Made by a program: the position numbers and the translations under genes. This document shows, piece by piece, positions 16,924-26,687 of a stretch of 64,000 nucleotides of DNA (position 1 is its first letter; each line of letters begins with the position of its first letter). The DNA lies in assembly GCA_041671045.1 (NCBI GenBank), contig JBAZCF010000006.1, forward strand, positions 103,404 to 167,403. Reading direction: 5' to 3'. A model generated the notes under the pieces. The model worked only from the letters and a program-made list of their open reading frames with translations, was not told the DNA's origin and ran no database searches. This DNA comes from Parachlamydiales bacterium. GTDB taxonomy: Bacteria; Chlamydiota; Chlamydiia; Chlamydiales; JABDDJ01.

Positions 16924-17643
16924 TTATTTTGCCTTGCAAAAGGTCAGACCATAGATTGCTTGCGGACTTGCCTTCTGCAATAATTCTGCACAAATGCGAA
17001 GTGTCTGTCCTGTAGTGATAACGTCATCGACCAGATAGATTATTTTATTTTTTAATTTATGTGCATCCAATAATACGAAATTCTTGTTGTTAAGCTGCAC
17101 TCTTTGTTCACGCAACATTCCTGCCTGGCTATAGTCGCCGGCATACCTACCTAAAGCCAAAGCCATACTGCTGCCAAGAATATTGCTCATCTCAAGGGCA
17201 AGCTGCTCGCTTTGGTTGAAGCCGCGCGTAAGGTAACGCATGGATGAAAGCGGCGCAGGGACAATATAATCCGGAAGCGGCCAATCCAATCGAATCGTCT
17301 GCGCAGCGAGGTAAGCTGCCATAGGTTGAGCAAGGAAGGCATGTCTTCCGTATTTGAATTGTTTGACGAGTGCTCCGGCGGGACCTTCATAGTCAAAGAC
17401 AGATCCCAGGGCAATGAAGGGCGATTTTACGGCAATGCATCCATAACAAGGGAGGGAGGGGTCTTTCATGCTGAAACAGCGCTCGCATCGGTTATCTGGA
17501 TTTAGGATTTCCATTTGTGAAATACAGAGGGAACATAATAGGTGGCTGCGATCCAAGTCACCTTCCCTGCAGTTCAAACAGGAAGGCGGAAAACAAAGAT
17601 CGCAGAAGGAATGCCAAAGAGATTGTAAATGATGGACTTTCAA
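16924..17643 (-). CDS. comF: ComF-family phosphoribosyltransferase-like protein
   Basis: Type I PRTase-fold protein related to competence factor ComF/GntX. The N-terminus has a zinc-finger-like set of Cys (CFPPSCLNC, LLCSLC, CERCF, CYGC) and the C-terminus the PRPP-binding loop IYLVDDVITTGQTL. The segment FKYGRHAFLAQPMA and the PAPLSSMRYLTRGFNQSEQLA motif are also typical. The start is TTG (17641-17643), with GAGGGT just upstream overlapping the stop of the preceding gene. The short gaps of 8 and 2 bases place it in one operon with the AsmA-like and CDF genes. A role in DNA uptake is possible but not demonstrable here. Confidence 0.88.
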   Translation of the reverse strand: MKVHHLQSLWHSFCDLCFPPSCLNCREGDLDRSHLLCSLCISQMEILNPDNRCERCFSMKDPSLPCYGCIAVKSPFIALGSVFDYEGPAGALVKQFKYGRHAFLAQPMAAYLAAQTIRLDWPLPDYIVPAPLSSMRYLTRGFNQSEQLALEMSNILGSSMALALGRYAGDYSQAGMLREQRVQLNNKNFVLLDAHKLKNKIIYLVDDVITTGQTLRICAELLQKASPQAIYGLTFCKAK

Positions 17644-17651
17644 CTTACCCT

Positions 17652-19499
17652 CTAGAACAATCTATCAATCATTTTTGGAGGGAGGTCCGATTTAAAAGCG
17701 ATATTTTTCCAGGGGCCTATCATATGAAAGGCTCCTGAAGATGAACCTTTATTCTTAAAGCCCGGTAAATTCCATTGGCCAAAGATGTCTACCATTTTGT
17801 TATCGAAATCTATGTAGGAAGGATGTGGTGCTTTCTGATCCAAGCTATACTGTGCAATTGTCCCTAAGGGGAGAAAATCCACAGTAACATCCATTTGGGT
17901 TAAGCTTAGCTTCCCATCTTTTTGGAGATTGCCTTGAAGAGTCCCTTTGCCGCTAAGTGGTTCTGATTTCCATTTTCCTTGCAGTTCCACCTTATTATTG
18001 CCGGCATATACTGCTTCAATCCAAACCCTTCCCGGCACTGCAGGTGCTTCTTTCCACTCGATACCTAGCTCCCGCAGGTCATTTTGAATATTGGCAGCTT
18101 TTGCTTTTCCCTCAAAACGCATTCCCTGCAGTTTAAAAGAAGGATCAAAAGTCGCTTCCAAGTGGTCTACCTTCCATGAACCGATTTTTGTTTTACCCCC
18201 TTCGGCAATGAGGACGGTGTTGCCCTGGTTTTGGGTACTGCCTAATAAGGAAGCCTCCACCACTAGGTTTCCACAGCACGCTTTTATATTGTGCAGCCTC
18301 ACTGCATCTTTGAACAATTCGATATTCCCATCCAAAGTCGTTTCAGCCTTTTTACCCCAGCTGAGGTGTGAATGGTCCAGATCTACCCACAATCGCTCAA
18401 TTCCTTTGGAAAAGTTTATCCAGATTTTCCCTAATACAGGTTTTTCAGAATGATTTTTCAGGGAAATACGCGAAGATCCTAATTTCCAGATAAGCTCATT
18501 GGGGGTGAAGCTGGCAAAAAGGCCCTCGTTATCAAATTCTCCATCAATATCCACCACCCCATCCAAAGGAATATCTTGGTAACGCTCCCCGCCAAGCAAT
18601 AATAATTCATTGAGAGGAATACTTTTTCCATCCAGGGTTCCAGAGACTTTTGTTAAAAAGCCCTGCTTAATTTTTGCTTTGAAATTCAAGGGGGCTGAGC
18701 CCAACTGTCCTTTGAATTCCCAATCCTTTAATAATTTATCCGCTGAGATTCCTATCGACACATTAGCTAACGCCATGGAAGAAGTAGAGAGTTGATGTAT
18801 CCATGCATTTCCTGCGAGTCCACTGGAATTATAAGTTGCTTGGGTTGAAATTGTGCCTTCAAGATTAGCAATAGAGGGTAGAATTCCGGGGCCAGTCCAG
18901 CAGCTTACAAACTGATATAGTTCAGGAACTGAAACTTTATCCATATCTATGGAGAACGCGCCATTGGTATTGCTGGTGAAGTTGATCGTACCTTTAGCAG
19001 GAAAAATGCATTCTGCTCTAACTGCAACATCGCCTTTATCGCCGGATAGCTTGACTGCGGGTAAATAGACTTCTCCCGAAGGTGTTTTTAAGGCAATATC
19101 GTCAAACGACCAGCTTCTAAGCCGTATGCCTTTACGTCCGCTAGCATGTTTCACAGCTCGCCAAACAGCATAGAGGGGAAGCATGCTTGCATCGCCTCTT
19201 AACTTATTGATTCTAACGTCGAATAGAACAAAAGGCGGCTGCCAGCCATATTGCCATTCTACAACAATATCTTGTGCTTCTGCGGATCCCACACCCTGCT
19301 TTTTAACAGACACATTGTGTAAGATTAAAGTATTTCCTTCGCGCTCTTTGTGGGAAAATGTACATTCTCCCCCTAGCAATTTGCCGCAAGTCTGCGCAGT
19401 ATGGCGTTCGAGCAATATGCCTACAAACACATCACGTAGTAGAAGGCCCATAACTAACAATAGGGTTAAGGAAATACTAATCCAAGCTATCTTACGCAC
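17652..19499 (-). CDS. AsmA/YhdP-like inner-membrane-anchored beta-rich protein
   Basis: One N-terminal membrane helix (RKIAWISISLTLLLVMGLLL) precedes about 580 residues of beta-rich sequence without other membrane segments. The C-terminal end FHMIGPWKNIAFKSDL resembles the end of AsmA/YhdP/TamB-type repeating beta-groove proteins, which carry lipids between membranes. I propose the GTG at 19497-19499 as start because AAGGAAAAAGCC places a good Shine-Dalgarno in front of it. A TTG 12 codons earlier (19535) has none. It is the first gene of the operon with comF and the CDF gene. The exact family is uncertain. Confidence 0.6.
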   Translation of the reverse strand: MRKIAWISISLTLLLVMGLLLRDVFVGILLERHTAQTCGKLLGGECTFSHKEREGNTLILHNVSVKKQGVGSAEAQDIVVEWQYGWQPPFVLFDVRINKLRGDASMLPLYAVWRAVKHASGRKGIRLRSWSFDDIALKTPSGEVYLPAVKLSGDKGDVAVRAECIFPAKGTINFTSNTNGAFSIDMDKVSVPELYQFVSCWTGPGILPSIANLEGTISTQATYNSSGLAGNAWIHQLSTSSMALANVSIGISADKLLKDWEFKGQLGSAPLNFKAKIKQGFLTKVSGTLDGKSIPLNELLLLGGERYQDIPLDGVVDIDGEFDNEGLFASFTPNELIWKLGSSRISLKNHSEKPVLGKIWINFSKGIERLWVDLDHSHLSWGKKAETTLDGNIELFKDAVRLHNIKACCGNLVVEASLLGSTQNQGNTVLIAEGGKTKIGSWKVDHLEATFDPSFKLQGMRFEGKAKAANIQNDLRELGIEWKEAPAVPGRVWIEAVYAGNNKVELQGKWKSEPLSGKGTLQGNLQKDGKLSLTQMDVTVDFLPLGTIAQYSLDQKAPHPSYIDFDNKMVDIFGQWNLPGFKNKGSSSGAFHMIGPWKNIAFKSDLPPKMIDRLF

Positions 19500-19619
19500 G
19501 GCTTTTTCCTTTTTTAAGGACAACGCTAGGTTCAAATAAGTTCATAGTTTCATAAATTCATCAAATGATTGCAACTATTCATAAATCTTGCAATGGTATG
19601 CAATAAACCCTGAATTTAT

Positions 19620-21347
19620 ATGCTCATATTACTTGTTTTTTCTTTTTTAGCGGGAATAGTCACAGTTTTTTCACCGTGTGTACTTCCAGTTTTGCCCCCT
19701 CTTTTAGCCGCAGGCTACACAAAAAATCCTTCTCGTTCCTGGGGAATTATCTTAGGGTTCATCTCGTGCTTCACTTTTGCGATATTAACTTTAAGCCAAG
19801 CCCTGCATTCTATAGGAGCCACCGGAAACTGGTTACACCTGATAGCTGCAATAATTTTGGGGGTTTTTGGACTGATACTGCTGATCCCTAAATTGGGTGA
19901 GATATTCGAACGTTTGGCCGCTCCCATAGCGCGTTTAGGTAATACTATTTCTACACGTACTGCAGAGGGTTTTGGTGGAGGGGTCTTGCTGGGTTTTGCC
20001 TTGGGATTGCTTTGGACTCCCTGTGCAGGTCCAATCTTGGCAACGATTATCATCCTTTCTACATTAAATGCTGTTTCATTAACGACCGTCGGCATAACTC
20101 TTGCCTATGCTTTAGGTGCGGCGATACCCATGATGTTTATCATGCGAGGCAGTTCCTACCTAAAAAAGAGTCTTTCTTCCCACCCAAGTGCAAGCGCAAC
20201 CTTACGTTCTATTTTCGGAGTACTAACCATCGCTGCGGCAGTAGGCATAGCTACAAATTGGACCGAAGTCTTTCAAAAGTTAGCATTGGAATACATCCCG
20301 ATCATTGAAGTGGAAAATAACGCCCTAGTCAAAAAAAGGTTGGCCGGTTTAGTGAAAGCCGATGCAGGTAATTCGTTTGTTCTACGTGTCGAAGACATGA
20401 ATGCGACTAAAGATGGCGTGCTTCCCCTTCTAGGTAAAGCTCCTGCGTTTCCTGCCAATGATAAATGGCTTAACTCCAAACCGCTTACTATGAATGAACT
20501 AGAAGGAAAAGTTGTTCTGATAGATTTTTGGACCTACAGCTGCATAAACTGCCTGCGTACCCTACCCTATCTAAGCCGCTGGTATGATAATTATAAGGAT
20601 AAGGGTTTGGTTATTGTCGGAGTACATACTCCGGAGTTTTCCTTTGAAAAAGTCCCAGAAAATGTCCAAGATGCCATCAAAAGGCTGCATGTCAACTATC
20701 CTGTTGTTTTAGATAATGACTATGCCATCTGGAAGTCCTATGGCAATCTTTATTGGCCCGCCCATTATCTTATCGATAAGCAAGGTAATTTGCGTTATTT
20801 CCATTTCGGAGAAGGGAAATATATTGAAACCGAGAATGCTATCCGCTCCTTATTGGGGTTGACGCCGATGAATGGGATCGATGAGATGGACCGGCGCAGG
20901 GCCACTACTCCTGAAACCTATTTAGGTTATAAGAGGGCCCAAGGATACCCTTTTGAGTTGGATATCTTCCGCGATAAAGAACATCGCTATGTCCCCCAAG
21001 AAGTCCCTAATCCTGATCAGGTTACTCTTGAAGGCGATTGGATCGTCCATGAAGACCATGCCGAATCCACAAGCCCGCGCAGTTATATCCGTATTAACTT
21101 CATCGGGACCAAGGTTTACCTGGTTTTAGGCGGAATGAGCAAAGAACCCGTGCAAGTAATGCTTGATAGTAAACCGCTTCCGGCTAAATACTATTCGAAA
21201 GACATGAACTCGAAAGGCCAAATATTTATCAAAGAGCCGCGAAAATACGACATGATAGATCTTGGCCGTGACTACGGAAGGCACGAATTGCAAATTCACA
21301 TACCCGAAGGTATCTCAGCCTATGCTTTCACTTTCGGCGATGAGTAA
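19620..21347 (+). CDS. dipZ: DipZ-like three-domain thiol-disulfide protein (CcdA + thioredoxin + C-terminal domain)
   Basis: Moves reducing power across the membrane to periplasmic or surface proteins. Residues 1-240 are CcdA-like, with membrane helices and the two reactive Cys, Cys20 (VFSPCVLP) and Cys135 (WTPCAGP). Residues about 270-415 form a TlpA/thioredoxin domain with CINC (Cys308-Cys311) in FWTYSCINCLRTLPYL. Residues about 430-575 form a beta-sandwich domain (TPETYLGY, YIRINFIGTKVYLVLGG) seen in DipZ of actinobacteria and others. The whole is one polypeptide of 575 residues. It lies between a divergent operon and dxr. Confidence 0.9.
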   Translation: MLILLVFSFLAGIVTVFSPCVLPVLPPLLAAGYTKNPSRSWGIILGFISCFTFAILTLSQALHSIGATGNWLHLIAAIILGVFGLILLIPKLGEIFERLAAPIARLGNTISTRTAEGFGGGVLLGFALGLLWTPCAGPILATIIILSTLNAVSLTTVGITLAYALGAAIPMMFIMRGSSYLKKSLSSHPSASATLRSIFGVLTIAAAVGIATNWTEVFQKLALEYIPIIEVENNALVKKRLAGLVKADAGNSFVLRVEDMNATKDGVLPLLGKAPAFPANDKWLNSKPLTMNELEGKVVLIDFWTYSCINCLRTLPYLSRWYDNYKDKGLVIVGVHTPEFSFEKVPENVQDAIKRLHVNYPVVLDNDYAIWKSYGNLYWPAHYLIDKQGNLRYFHFGEGKYIETENAIRSLLGLTPMNGIDEMDRRRATTPETYLGYKRAQGYPFELDIFRDKEHRYVPQEVPNPDQVTLEGDWIVHEDHAESTSPRSYIRINFIGTKVYLVLGGMSKEPVQVMLDSKPLPAKYYSKDMNSKGQIFIKEPRKYDMIDLGRDYGRHELQIHIPEGISAYAFTFGDE

Positions 21348-21400
21348 ATAGCAGCCGGCCTATGATCTAATTAGAATGTAATAAAGGAACATATATACAC

Positions 21401-22549
21401 ATGCGCGACATCGTCATATTAGGAAGCACCGGATCTATCGGCAAAAGCACACTCGCTATTGCAAAACATCTGGGCAAAGATAAGATACGAGTTCGCGCAC
21501 TTGCAGCGCAAAACAACATCGATGAGCTGGCACGCCAAATAGAAGAATTTCATCCTGAAGTCGTCGCCGTTTATAAAGTCGATAAGGCAGAGCAACTGCA
21601 AAAACGTTTTCCGTCTCTAGAAATATTAAGTGGTCAGGAAGGGATCAATGCTGTGGCAGGACTTTCCGGAAAGCCGCTTGTCATTTCTGCCATCAGCGGA
21701 ACTCTTGGTCTGCAGCCGACTCTCGCCGCCATCGAGGCTGGTAATGAGGTCGCCCTAGCCAATAAAGAAGCGCTTGTTTCCGGGGGCGAACTCCTAACGA
21801 AGTTAGCAAAAAAACACAAAGTCAACATTCTCCCTTTAGATAGCGAACACAATGCGATATTCCAATGCATCCAAGGGATAAAGCATACGGAAATCAAGAA
21901 GCTCATCGTTACTGCCTCCGGCGGACCATTCCTGAAGTACGACGAAGAACAGCTACGTACAGTGACTCCAGAATCTGCTTTAAAACATCCCAACTGGAGC
22001 ATGGGACCTAAAGTGACTATCGATTGTTCCACGCTGATGAATAAAGGACTCGAAGTCATTGAAGCACACTGGATTTTTGATATTCCGCTAGATCGCATCG
22101 AAGTCGTCATACACCCACAAAGCATTGTACATAGCATGGTAGAAACTGTGGATAATTCTATCCTGGCACAGCTATCACCACCCGACATGCGTTTACCCAT
22201 TCAATATGCCCTGACCTATCCGCATCGCATTCGGGGAATTACACCCTCATTAGATTTTTCAAAAATGCAAAAGCTAGAGTTCTATCCGCCCGACACACAA
22301 AAATTCCGCTGCCTAAGCCTGGCTTATGACGCACTCCGCTCAGGAAAAAGCTATCCTTGCTATATGAATGCCGCCAACGAGATTTTAGTCGGACGTTTTC
22401 TTAAAGGGGAAATCCCCTGGAATGGGATTGCCCTCGGCATTACGGATCTAATGGCAAAACACTCCCCTATCGCCATAAATTCCGTACAGGATGTCTTGTT
22501 TATTGATGAAGAAGCACGCCGACATGCGGAATGTATAAAATTCACATAG
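21401..22549 (+). CDS. dxr: 1-deoxy-D-xylulose 5-phosphate reductoisomerase
   Basis: Second enzyme of the MEP pathway to isoprenoids, converting DXP to MEP with NADPH. The Rossmann motif GSTGSIGKST is at 7-16, the metal-binding segment PLDSEHNAIFQ has Asp147 and Glu149, and ANKEALVSGG and the substrate loop SGGPF are present. Further conserved sequence includes MGPKVTIDCSTLMNKGLEVIEA and HPQSIVHSMVE. Length 382 is normal. rseP follows 57 bases downstream on the same strand, the same order I recall from Chlamydia. AATAAAGGA before the ATG is a good ribosome-binding site. Confidence 0.97.
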   Translation: MRDIVILGSTGSIGKSTLAIAKHLGKDKIRVRALAAQNNIDELARQIEEFHPEVVAVYKVDKAEQLQKRFPSLEILSGQEGINAVAGLSGKPLVISAISGTLGLQPTLAAIEAGNEVALANKEALVSGGELLTKLAKKHKVNILPLDSEHNAIFQCIQGIKHTEIKKLIVTASGGPFLKYDEEQLRTVTPESALKHPNWSMGPKVTIDCSTLMNKGLEVIEAHWIFDIPLDRIEVVIHPQSIVHSMVETVDNSILAQLSPPDMRLPIQYALTYPHRIRGITPSLDFSKMQKLEFYPPDTQKFRCLSLAYDALRSGKSYPCYMNAANEILVGRFLKGEIPWNGIALGITDLMAKHSPIAINSVQDVLFIDEEARRHAECIKFT

Positions 22550-22606
22550 CAAGATTCCTAAATTCTGTGCATAATATGCTTTTATTGCATTACTAGGTTT
22601 TCTTAA

Positions 22607-24562
22607 ATGTTGATCACTGCTTTTTATACACTCCTAAAGTTATTCGCGTTAGGCCTGCTCATATTCATCCATGAGCTCGGCCACTATTTTGCTGCCCGCT
22701 GGGTGGGTATGCGTGTGGAAACCTTTTCCATAGGTTTCATGCGCCCTATCTACACTTGGGAACGTAATGGAACAAAATGGAAAATCTGCTGGCTTCTGTT
22801 TGGCGGATATGTCAAGATCGCCGGCACGGAAGCTGAAGAAGGAGTGGATCCCTATTCTATTAAAGATGGATATTTTGGGAAAAAACCCCTAGAACGCATT
22901 ATCGTTGCTGCTGCAGGCCCTGTCGCAAACCTGATTTTTGCTTTGCTAGCATTTACAGCTCTTTGGGGTGTAGGCGGACTGACGCAAAACTTCTCCGAAC
23001 ATACGAATATTATCGGATGGGTAGATCCTCATTCAGAAATCTATGCTAAAGGCGTACGTCCCGGCGATGAGATCAGCGCTTATAACGGACATCCCTTTCA
23101 TGCTGCGCAAGACCACATCGAAGCTCCTATGACCAGCGGCGATGCTATTGTCATCACCGGAAACAAGGTCAACTATTTTACAAAAGACAAAACACCTTTC
23201 GAATATGTTGTAAATACGTACCCTCATCCAGTTGCAGGTGCTAAAGGAATTAAAACAGCCGGTATCCTGGGGTCCGCGAGCTACGTATTATATGATAAAA
23301 CGCTGAACGGCAAGGACAATCCAATCTCTCCCCAGTCCCCTATGCTAGCCAGCGGTATCGAGAGCGGCGACCGCATTGCTTGGGTCGACGGCGAACCGAT
23401 TTTCTCCAATACACAGCTTAATCGTGTCCTGAATGACGGAAGAGTCCTGCTCACCGTCCAACGTCAAGATAAAACATTATTGCGCAGAGTCAAAAGACTT
23501 CCTGTACAAGAACTTAAGCTTGATCAGAGCTATAAAGACGAACTTACCGACTGGCAATACGAAGCGAAGTTGACAGGCAATAAGCTTCAACAGCTTTATA
23601 TGATACCTTACAACTTGACGAATGACGCTGTGGTGGAAGGCCCCTTTAAACTTGTGGATGAAGATATTGAGAAATTGGCTTTTACCGATATCCCTTCTTC
23701 TTCATTTAACGAAAATTTACAAGAAGGCGACCGTATCATCGCAATCGATGGACAGCCCATCCAGCATTCATACCAGCTACTCTCATTGCTGCAACATCGC
23801 CTAGTCCATGTCATCGTGGAAAAATCTACAACTCTTTCTACCCCGCTTCCTTGGAACAAGGCTGACGATGAATTCCGTAAATTAATCGATATGGATGCCA
23901 TCAACGCTATTGCAGCAAGTATCGGCACTAAACAGGCGGTCACTCAGTCAGGCAGCTACCTTATGCTGAAGCCATTTAAGCCTATTTCTCAGTGGGACTA
24001 TATCCGCGGAAGCCAGGATTTACAGCCGCTTCAAAATAGAATGGACCTGCTGCAGAAAGAAATTGCTAATCTGCCTGATCCAGAAAAACGTGCTATTGCA
24101 CAAAAAAGTTTAGAAAATGAACAGAAAGAATTGATGCTCGGATTGCCTAATGTCCAAGACCGGAAAGTCCTTTACAATCCGGGACCTATCGATATGTTTT
24201 TTGGAACTATCGAGGACATCTGGCGTTTCCTCAAAGCATTATTCAGTATGTCACTAAGCTTGAAGTGGATTGCAGGCCCTATCGGTATCCTTCAAACCTC
24301 CGTATCCAATACCTGGGCTAGTGTAGGCGGCGCACTGCAGTGGTTAGGGTTTATCAGCATCAACTTAGGGATATTGAATCTCTTGCCCATACCGGTGCTA
24401 GATGGTGGATCGATTGTGCTCTCCACCTATGAGATGATTACAGGCCACCGCCTGAAGCCTAAGACAATGGAAAAACTTATCCTTCCTTTTGCCTTGGCGT
24501 TAATAGCAATCTTTGTCTATGTCACTTTTAACGATATTAATAGACTTTTCAACTTCTTTTAA
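22607..24562 (+). CDS. rseP: Site-2 intramembrane metalloprotease (RseP/YaeL family)
   Basis: A zinc protease that cuts membrane-embedded substrates such as anti-sigma factors. The active-site motif HELGH is at residues 22-26 in the first membrane helix. A second zinc-ligand motif, PIPVLDGGS, is near residue 600 in a C-terminal helix. Two PDZ-like stretches lie between them (SEIYAKGVRPGDEISAYNG and LQEGDRIIAIDGQPIQ), with a third GIESGDRIAWVDGEP between these. At 651 residues it is longer than E. coli RseP (about 450), with an expanded periplasmic region, as in chlamydial relatives. The preceding gene is dxr and a VOC gene begins 9 bases after it. Confidence 0.93.
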   Translation: MLITAFYTLLKLFALGLLIFIHELGHYFAARWVGMRVETFSIGFMRPIYTWERNGTKWKICWLLFGGYVKIAGTEAEEGVDPYSIKDGYFGKKPLERIIVAAAGPVANLIFALLAFTALWGVGGLTQNFSEHTNIIGWVDPHSEIYAKGVRPGDEISAYNGHPFHAAQDHIEAPMTSGDAIVITGNKVNYFTKDKTPFEYVVNTYPHPVAGAKGIKTAGILGSASYVLYDKTLNGKDNPISPQSPMLASGIESGDRIAWVDGEPIFSNTQLNRVLNDGRVLLTVQRQDKTLLRRVKRLPVQELKLDQSYKDELTDWQYEAKLTGNKLQQLYMIPYNLTNDAVVEGPFKLVDEDIEKLAFTDIPSSSFNENLQEGDRIIAIDGQPIQHSYQLLSLLQHRLVHVIVEKSTTLSTPLPWNKADDEFRKLIDMDAINAIAASIGTKQAVTQSGSYLMLKPFKPISQWDYIRGSQDLQPLQNRMDLLQKEIANLPDPEKRAIAQKSLENEQKELMLGLPNVQDRKVLYNPGPIDMFFGTIEDIWRFLKALFSMSLSLKWIAGPIGILQTSVSNTWASVGGALQWLGFISINLGILNLLPIPVLDGGSIVLSTYEMITGHRLKPKTMEKLILPFALALIAIFVYVTFNDINRLFNFF

Positions 24563-24571
24563 GGATATAAA

Positions 24572-24964
24572 ATGACTGTAGACACACAAAATAAGTCAAA
24601 ATCACGCAGCATCGACCTCGTTTGGATCGTGGTCGATGATTTCGACCAAGCGATTGAATTCTTTACGCAGAAAATCGGCTTTGTCCTCGACAACCGTTCT
24701 GACGAGATGGGTTGGGCAGAATTACTTGGTACCGGCGGTTCACGTCTAGGTATCGCTAGAAAAAGCGAATTCACTCCGATCAATTCAGGATCCAATGCTG
24801 TCGTTACCATTACTGTGGATGACATTTCTATTTCACGCGAAGAGCTGAAAAGGAAAGGGGTAAACCTGAAGGGAGAGATCATGGAAATTCCGGGCGAAGT
24901 CAAAATGCAGATGTTTTCTGACAACAACGGAAACTTGTTTCAACTCGTTCAACTTTTAAGCTAA
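24572..24964 (+). CDS. VOC superfamily (glyoxalase/bleomycin-resistance fold) protein
   Basis: A single vicinal-oxygen-chelate domain of 130 residues. The features visible are WIVVDDFDQAIEFFTQKIGF (the beta-alpha opening), GWAELLGTGGSRLGIA and the closing strand MQMFSDNNGNLFQLVQ with the usual DxxGN-FxL pattern. Such proteins can be glyoxalases, dioxygenases or binding proteins; nothing here fixes the substrate. It starts 9 bases after rseP with AAGGATATAAA before its ATG and ends at a strong hairpin, so it closes the dxr-rseP transcription unit. Confidence 0.82.
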   Translation: MTVDTQNKSKSRSIDLVWIVVDDFDQAIEFFTQKIGFVLDNRSDEMGWAELLGTGGSRLGIARKSEFTPINSGSNAVVTITVDDISISREELKRKGVNLKGEIMEIPGEVKMQMFSDNNGNLFQLVQLLS

Positions 24965-24972
24965 ACGTTTAG

Positions 24973-25010
24973 ATTTGGGAATACGGCAATTTCTCGCCGT
25001 ATTCCCAAAT
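24973..25010. terminator. Perfect 15-bp hairpin between convergent genes
   Basis: ATTTGGGAATACGGC and its exact complement enclose an 8-base loop, midway between the VOC gene (+) and a minus-strand gene. It is symmetrical and is probably a bidirectional terminator, although no long T-run follows. Confidence 0.7.
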
Positions 25011-25018
25011 ACTATTCA

Positions 25019-26251
25019 TCATATTTTATACCCTTCATCATATTTTAGATTTTCTTTATAATCTTTTTGAAGCTCTTCCAACCTAGCAATCTCTTGCAAA
25101 TTGTTCTGGTAGACAGTATTTTCTTTAAGTATTTCTGCTATCGGGCGTTTATCCGTTTTGCCTATGACCCTAAGTTTTTGCTCTTCCTTCTCGTTCTCTG
25201 CCTTCATTTTCTCAATCTGATCATACCTTACTTTAGCGGTAGTCAAACCTCTTTTAAAGGGTCGAGCAGTGTCCTTTGTAAAGTCACCTGCGACCATTAG
25301 AGAATCAAATTCCGACTTTGTAATGCGTGTTAACAGCTTTCGGGCAGTCTGTGAACTTTTGTAGATATAGGCACTCTTATACGCATCTAGTATCAAGCAT
25401 TCATACTTAGTCTCATTTAAGCAGCTATCTACCACCTCATCAGGAATCCTCCACTTAGGACTCCACTTATAAAGCTTCGATAAGGATTTGACATCTTCAA
25501 ATGATTTTGTAGGTAAAGACTTGAATTGTTCCAACATAAAATTCAGGTCAATAGTTACATCACCTAATTTTATCCCTGAATAATATTGAGTTCCAAATAA
25601 ATCAATGAAGGAAGGAAATCCTTTTGCGTCTAAACGCTCCTTAAGAGCTTTTAATATGAAGTCCTTTGACAAATTATGTCGAACACATGCCCCACAAAAT
25701 TCAGAATAACTATTCTTTTCTAAGAGACGTGGGGAAAGCTCTGTAAGTTTTTGATTAAACTTTTCTTGATTAGCGGGGGATAAAAATTCAGTTAGTCTCC
25801 AAGTCCTGTGGAATAAATTATTGTAATCCTTATGAATCTCAATAACGTAATCCACTATGGCATCTTGTTTGTTTTCTGCAAAAGCTACCATATCTTTCCT
25901 GTCCCAGTCCGTATAACTTTGAATATAATTCTCACACAATCTCTTATTAAAATAATCCTGGTCCCTCAATACTTGGGACTGTGGTGAGCGGACTTCTTGT
26001 AAGGCACGGTTAAATCCTGCGCTGACAAGAAATAGAAGAACACCTGCTGTCATAGGTATAGGAGATAGATAAAAGGCGCCTACGGAAAATGCTGTTAAAC
26101 CGATCCCCATGCACAAACGGGTCTTAAAGATATTAGACAGATATTCCTGGTAGGGTGGAGCGTATACATCATAACGTTCCTTCCAAAAATCAGGTGTATT
26201 ATTTCCTGGAATCTCGGTAAAGAGTTTAACCGGTACAATTGCAGAAGACAT
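25019..26251 (-). CDS. Hypothetical protein with a bilobed hydrophobic segment (Inc-like candidate)
   Basis: I do not recognise a family. Residues about 46-64 (CMGIGLTAFSVGAFYL) and 66-82 (MTAGVLLFLVSAGF) form two closely spaced hydrophobic stretches with a very short SPIP turn. This is the bilobed pattern of chlamydial inclusion-membrane (Inc) proteins. The remaining 320 residues are soluble, charged and helical, ending in a likely coiled coil (about 340-400, KMKAENEKEEQKLRV). There is no signal peptide, which fits type III export better than Sec. It stands alone, at the border of the AT-rich accessory region. An Inc role is inference. Confidence 0.55.
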   Translation of the reverse strand: MSSAIVPVKLFTEIPGNNTPDFWKERYDVYAPPYQEYLSNIFKTRLCMGIGLTAFSVGAFYLSPIPMTAGVLLFLVSAGFNRALQEVRSPQSQVLRDQDYFNKRLCENYIQSYTDWDRKDMVAFAENKQDAIVDYVIEIHKDYNNLFHRTWRLTEFLSPANQEKFNQKLTELSPRLLEKNSYSEFCGACVRHNLSKDFILKALKERLDAKGFPSFIDLFGTQYYSGIKLGDVTIDLNFMLEQFKSLPTKSFEDVKSLSKLYKWSPKWRIPDEVVDSCLNETKYECLILDAYKSAYIYKSSQTARKLLTRITKSEFDSLMVAGDFTKDTARPFKRGLTTAKVRYDQIEKMKAENEKEEQKLRVIGKTDKRPIAEILKENTVYQNNLQEIARLEELQKDYKENLKYDEGYKI

Positions 26252-26687
26252 ATTAAAATCCGTTATAATAATATAAAAAAAATTATTATAACATCAAAAC
26301 AACTTAAATTCAATTATAAATACTTAATAAAAAAACTTAATGGATACTTGTAAAGACATGACTTGTGGTCCCTTACCTCAAAGTTGCCCACTTTTTTCAT
26401 TTCGACTTAAAATATTATTTTAGAGTTACTTCAGTATTCGACTCAAAAGTTTAGAAAAAAAGTGTCAAGTGAATAGCAAGCTTTGGGCTGTCTTCTTAAT
26501 TCGCTTTTATGACAACGTTGACGAGCGGAAAAAAGCTCAGGAGGTTCTTGTTGATCAATACCTTGCACAAGACAATCCAAGGCCAGACTATCGGTTGTTC
26601 ATATAAGACGCCAGTAATAAACAAGAAGAAAGATTTCTTTAACCACCTTTGGCAGGATATCCAGGTGGACAATGCCATAATTAATCA
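26252..26687. other. Gene-free or decayed stretch
   Basis: AT-rich with no complete gene. A plus-strand frame open from about 26460 to a TAA at 26604 reads FYDNVDERKKAQEVLVDQY, which looks coding in composition. It has no start or known relative, so it may be a remnant of a lost gene. Confidence 0.4.

Noticed and set aside
21634..22200. Minus-strand open frame of 188 codons in dxr
   Set aside because: Long but fully antisense to a conserved essential gene; peptide is Ser/Cys-rich and unlike a protein.
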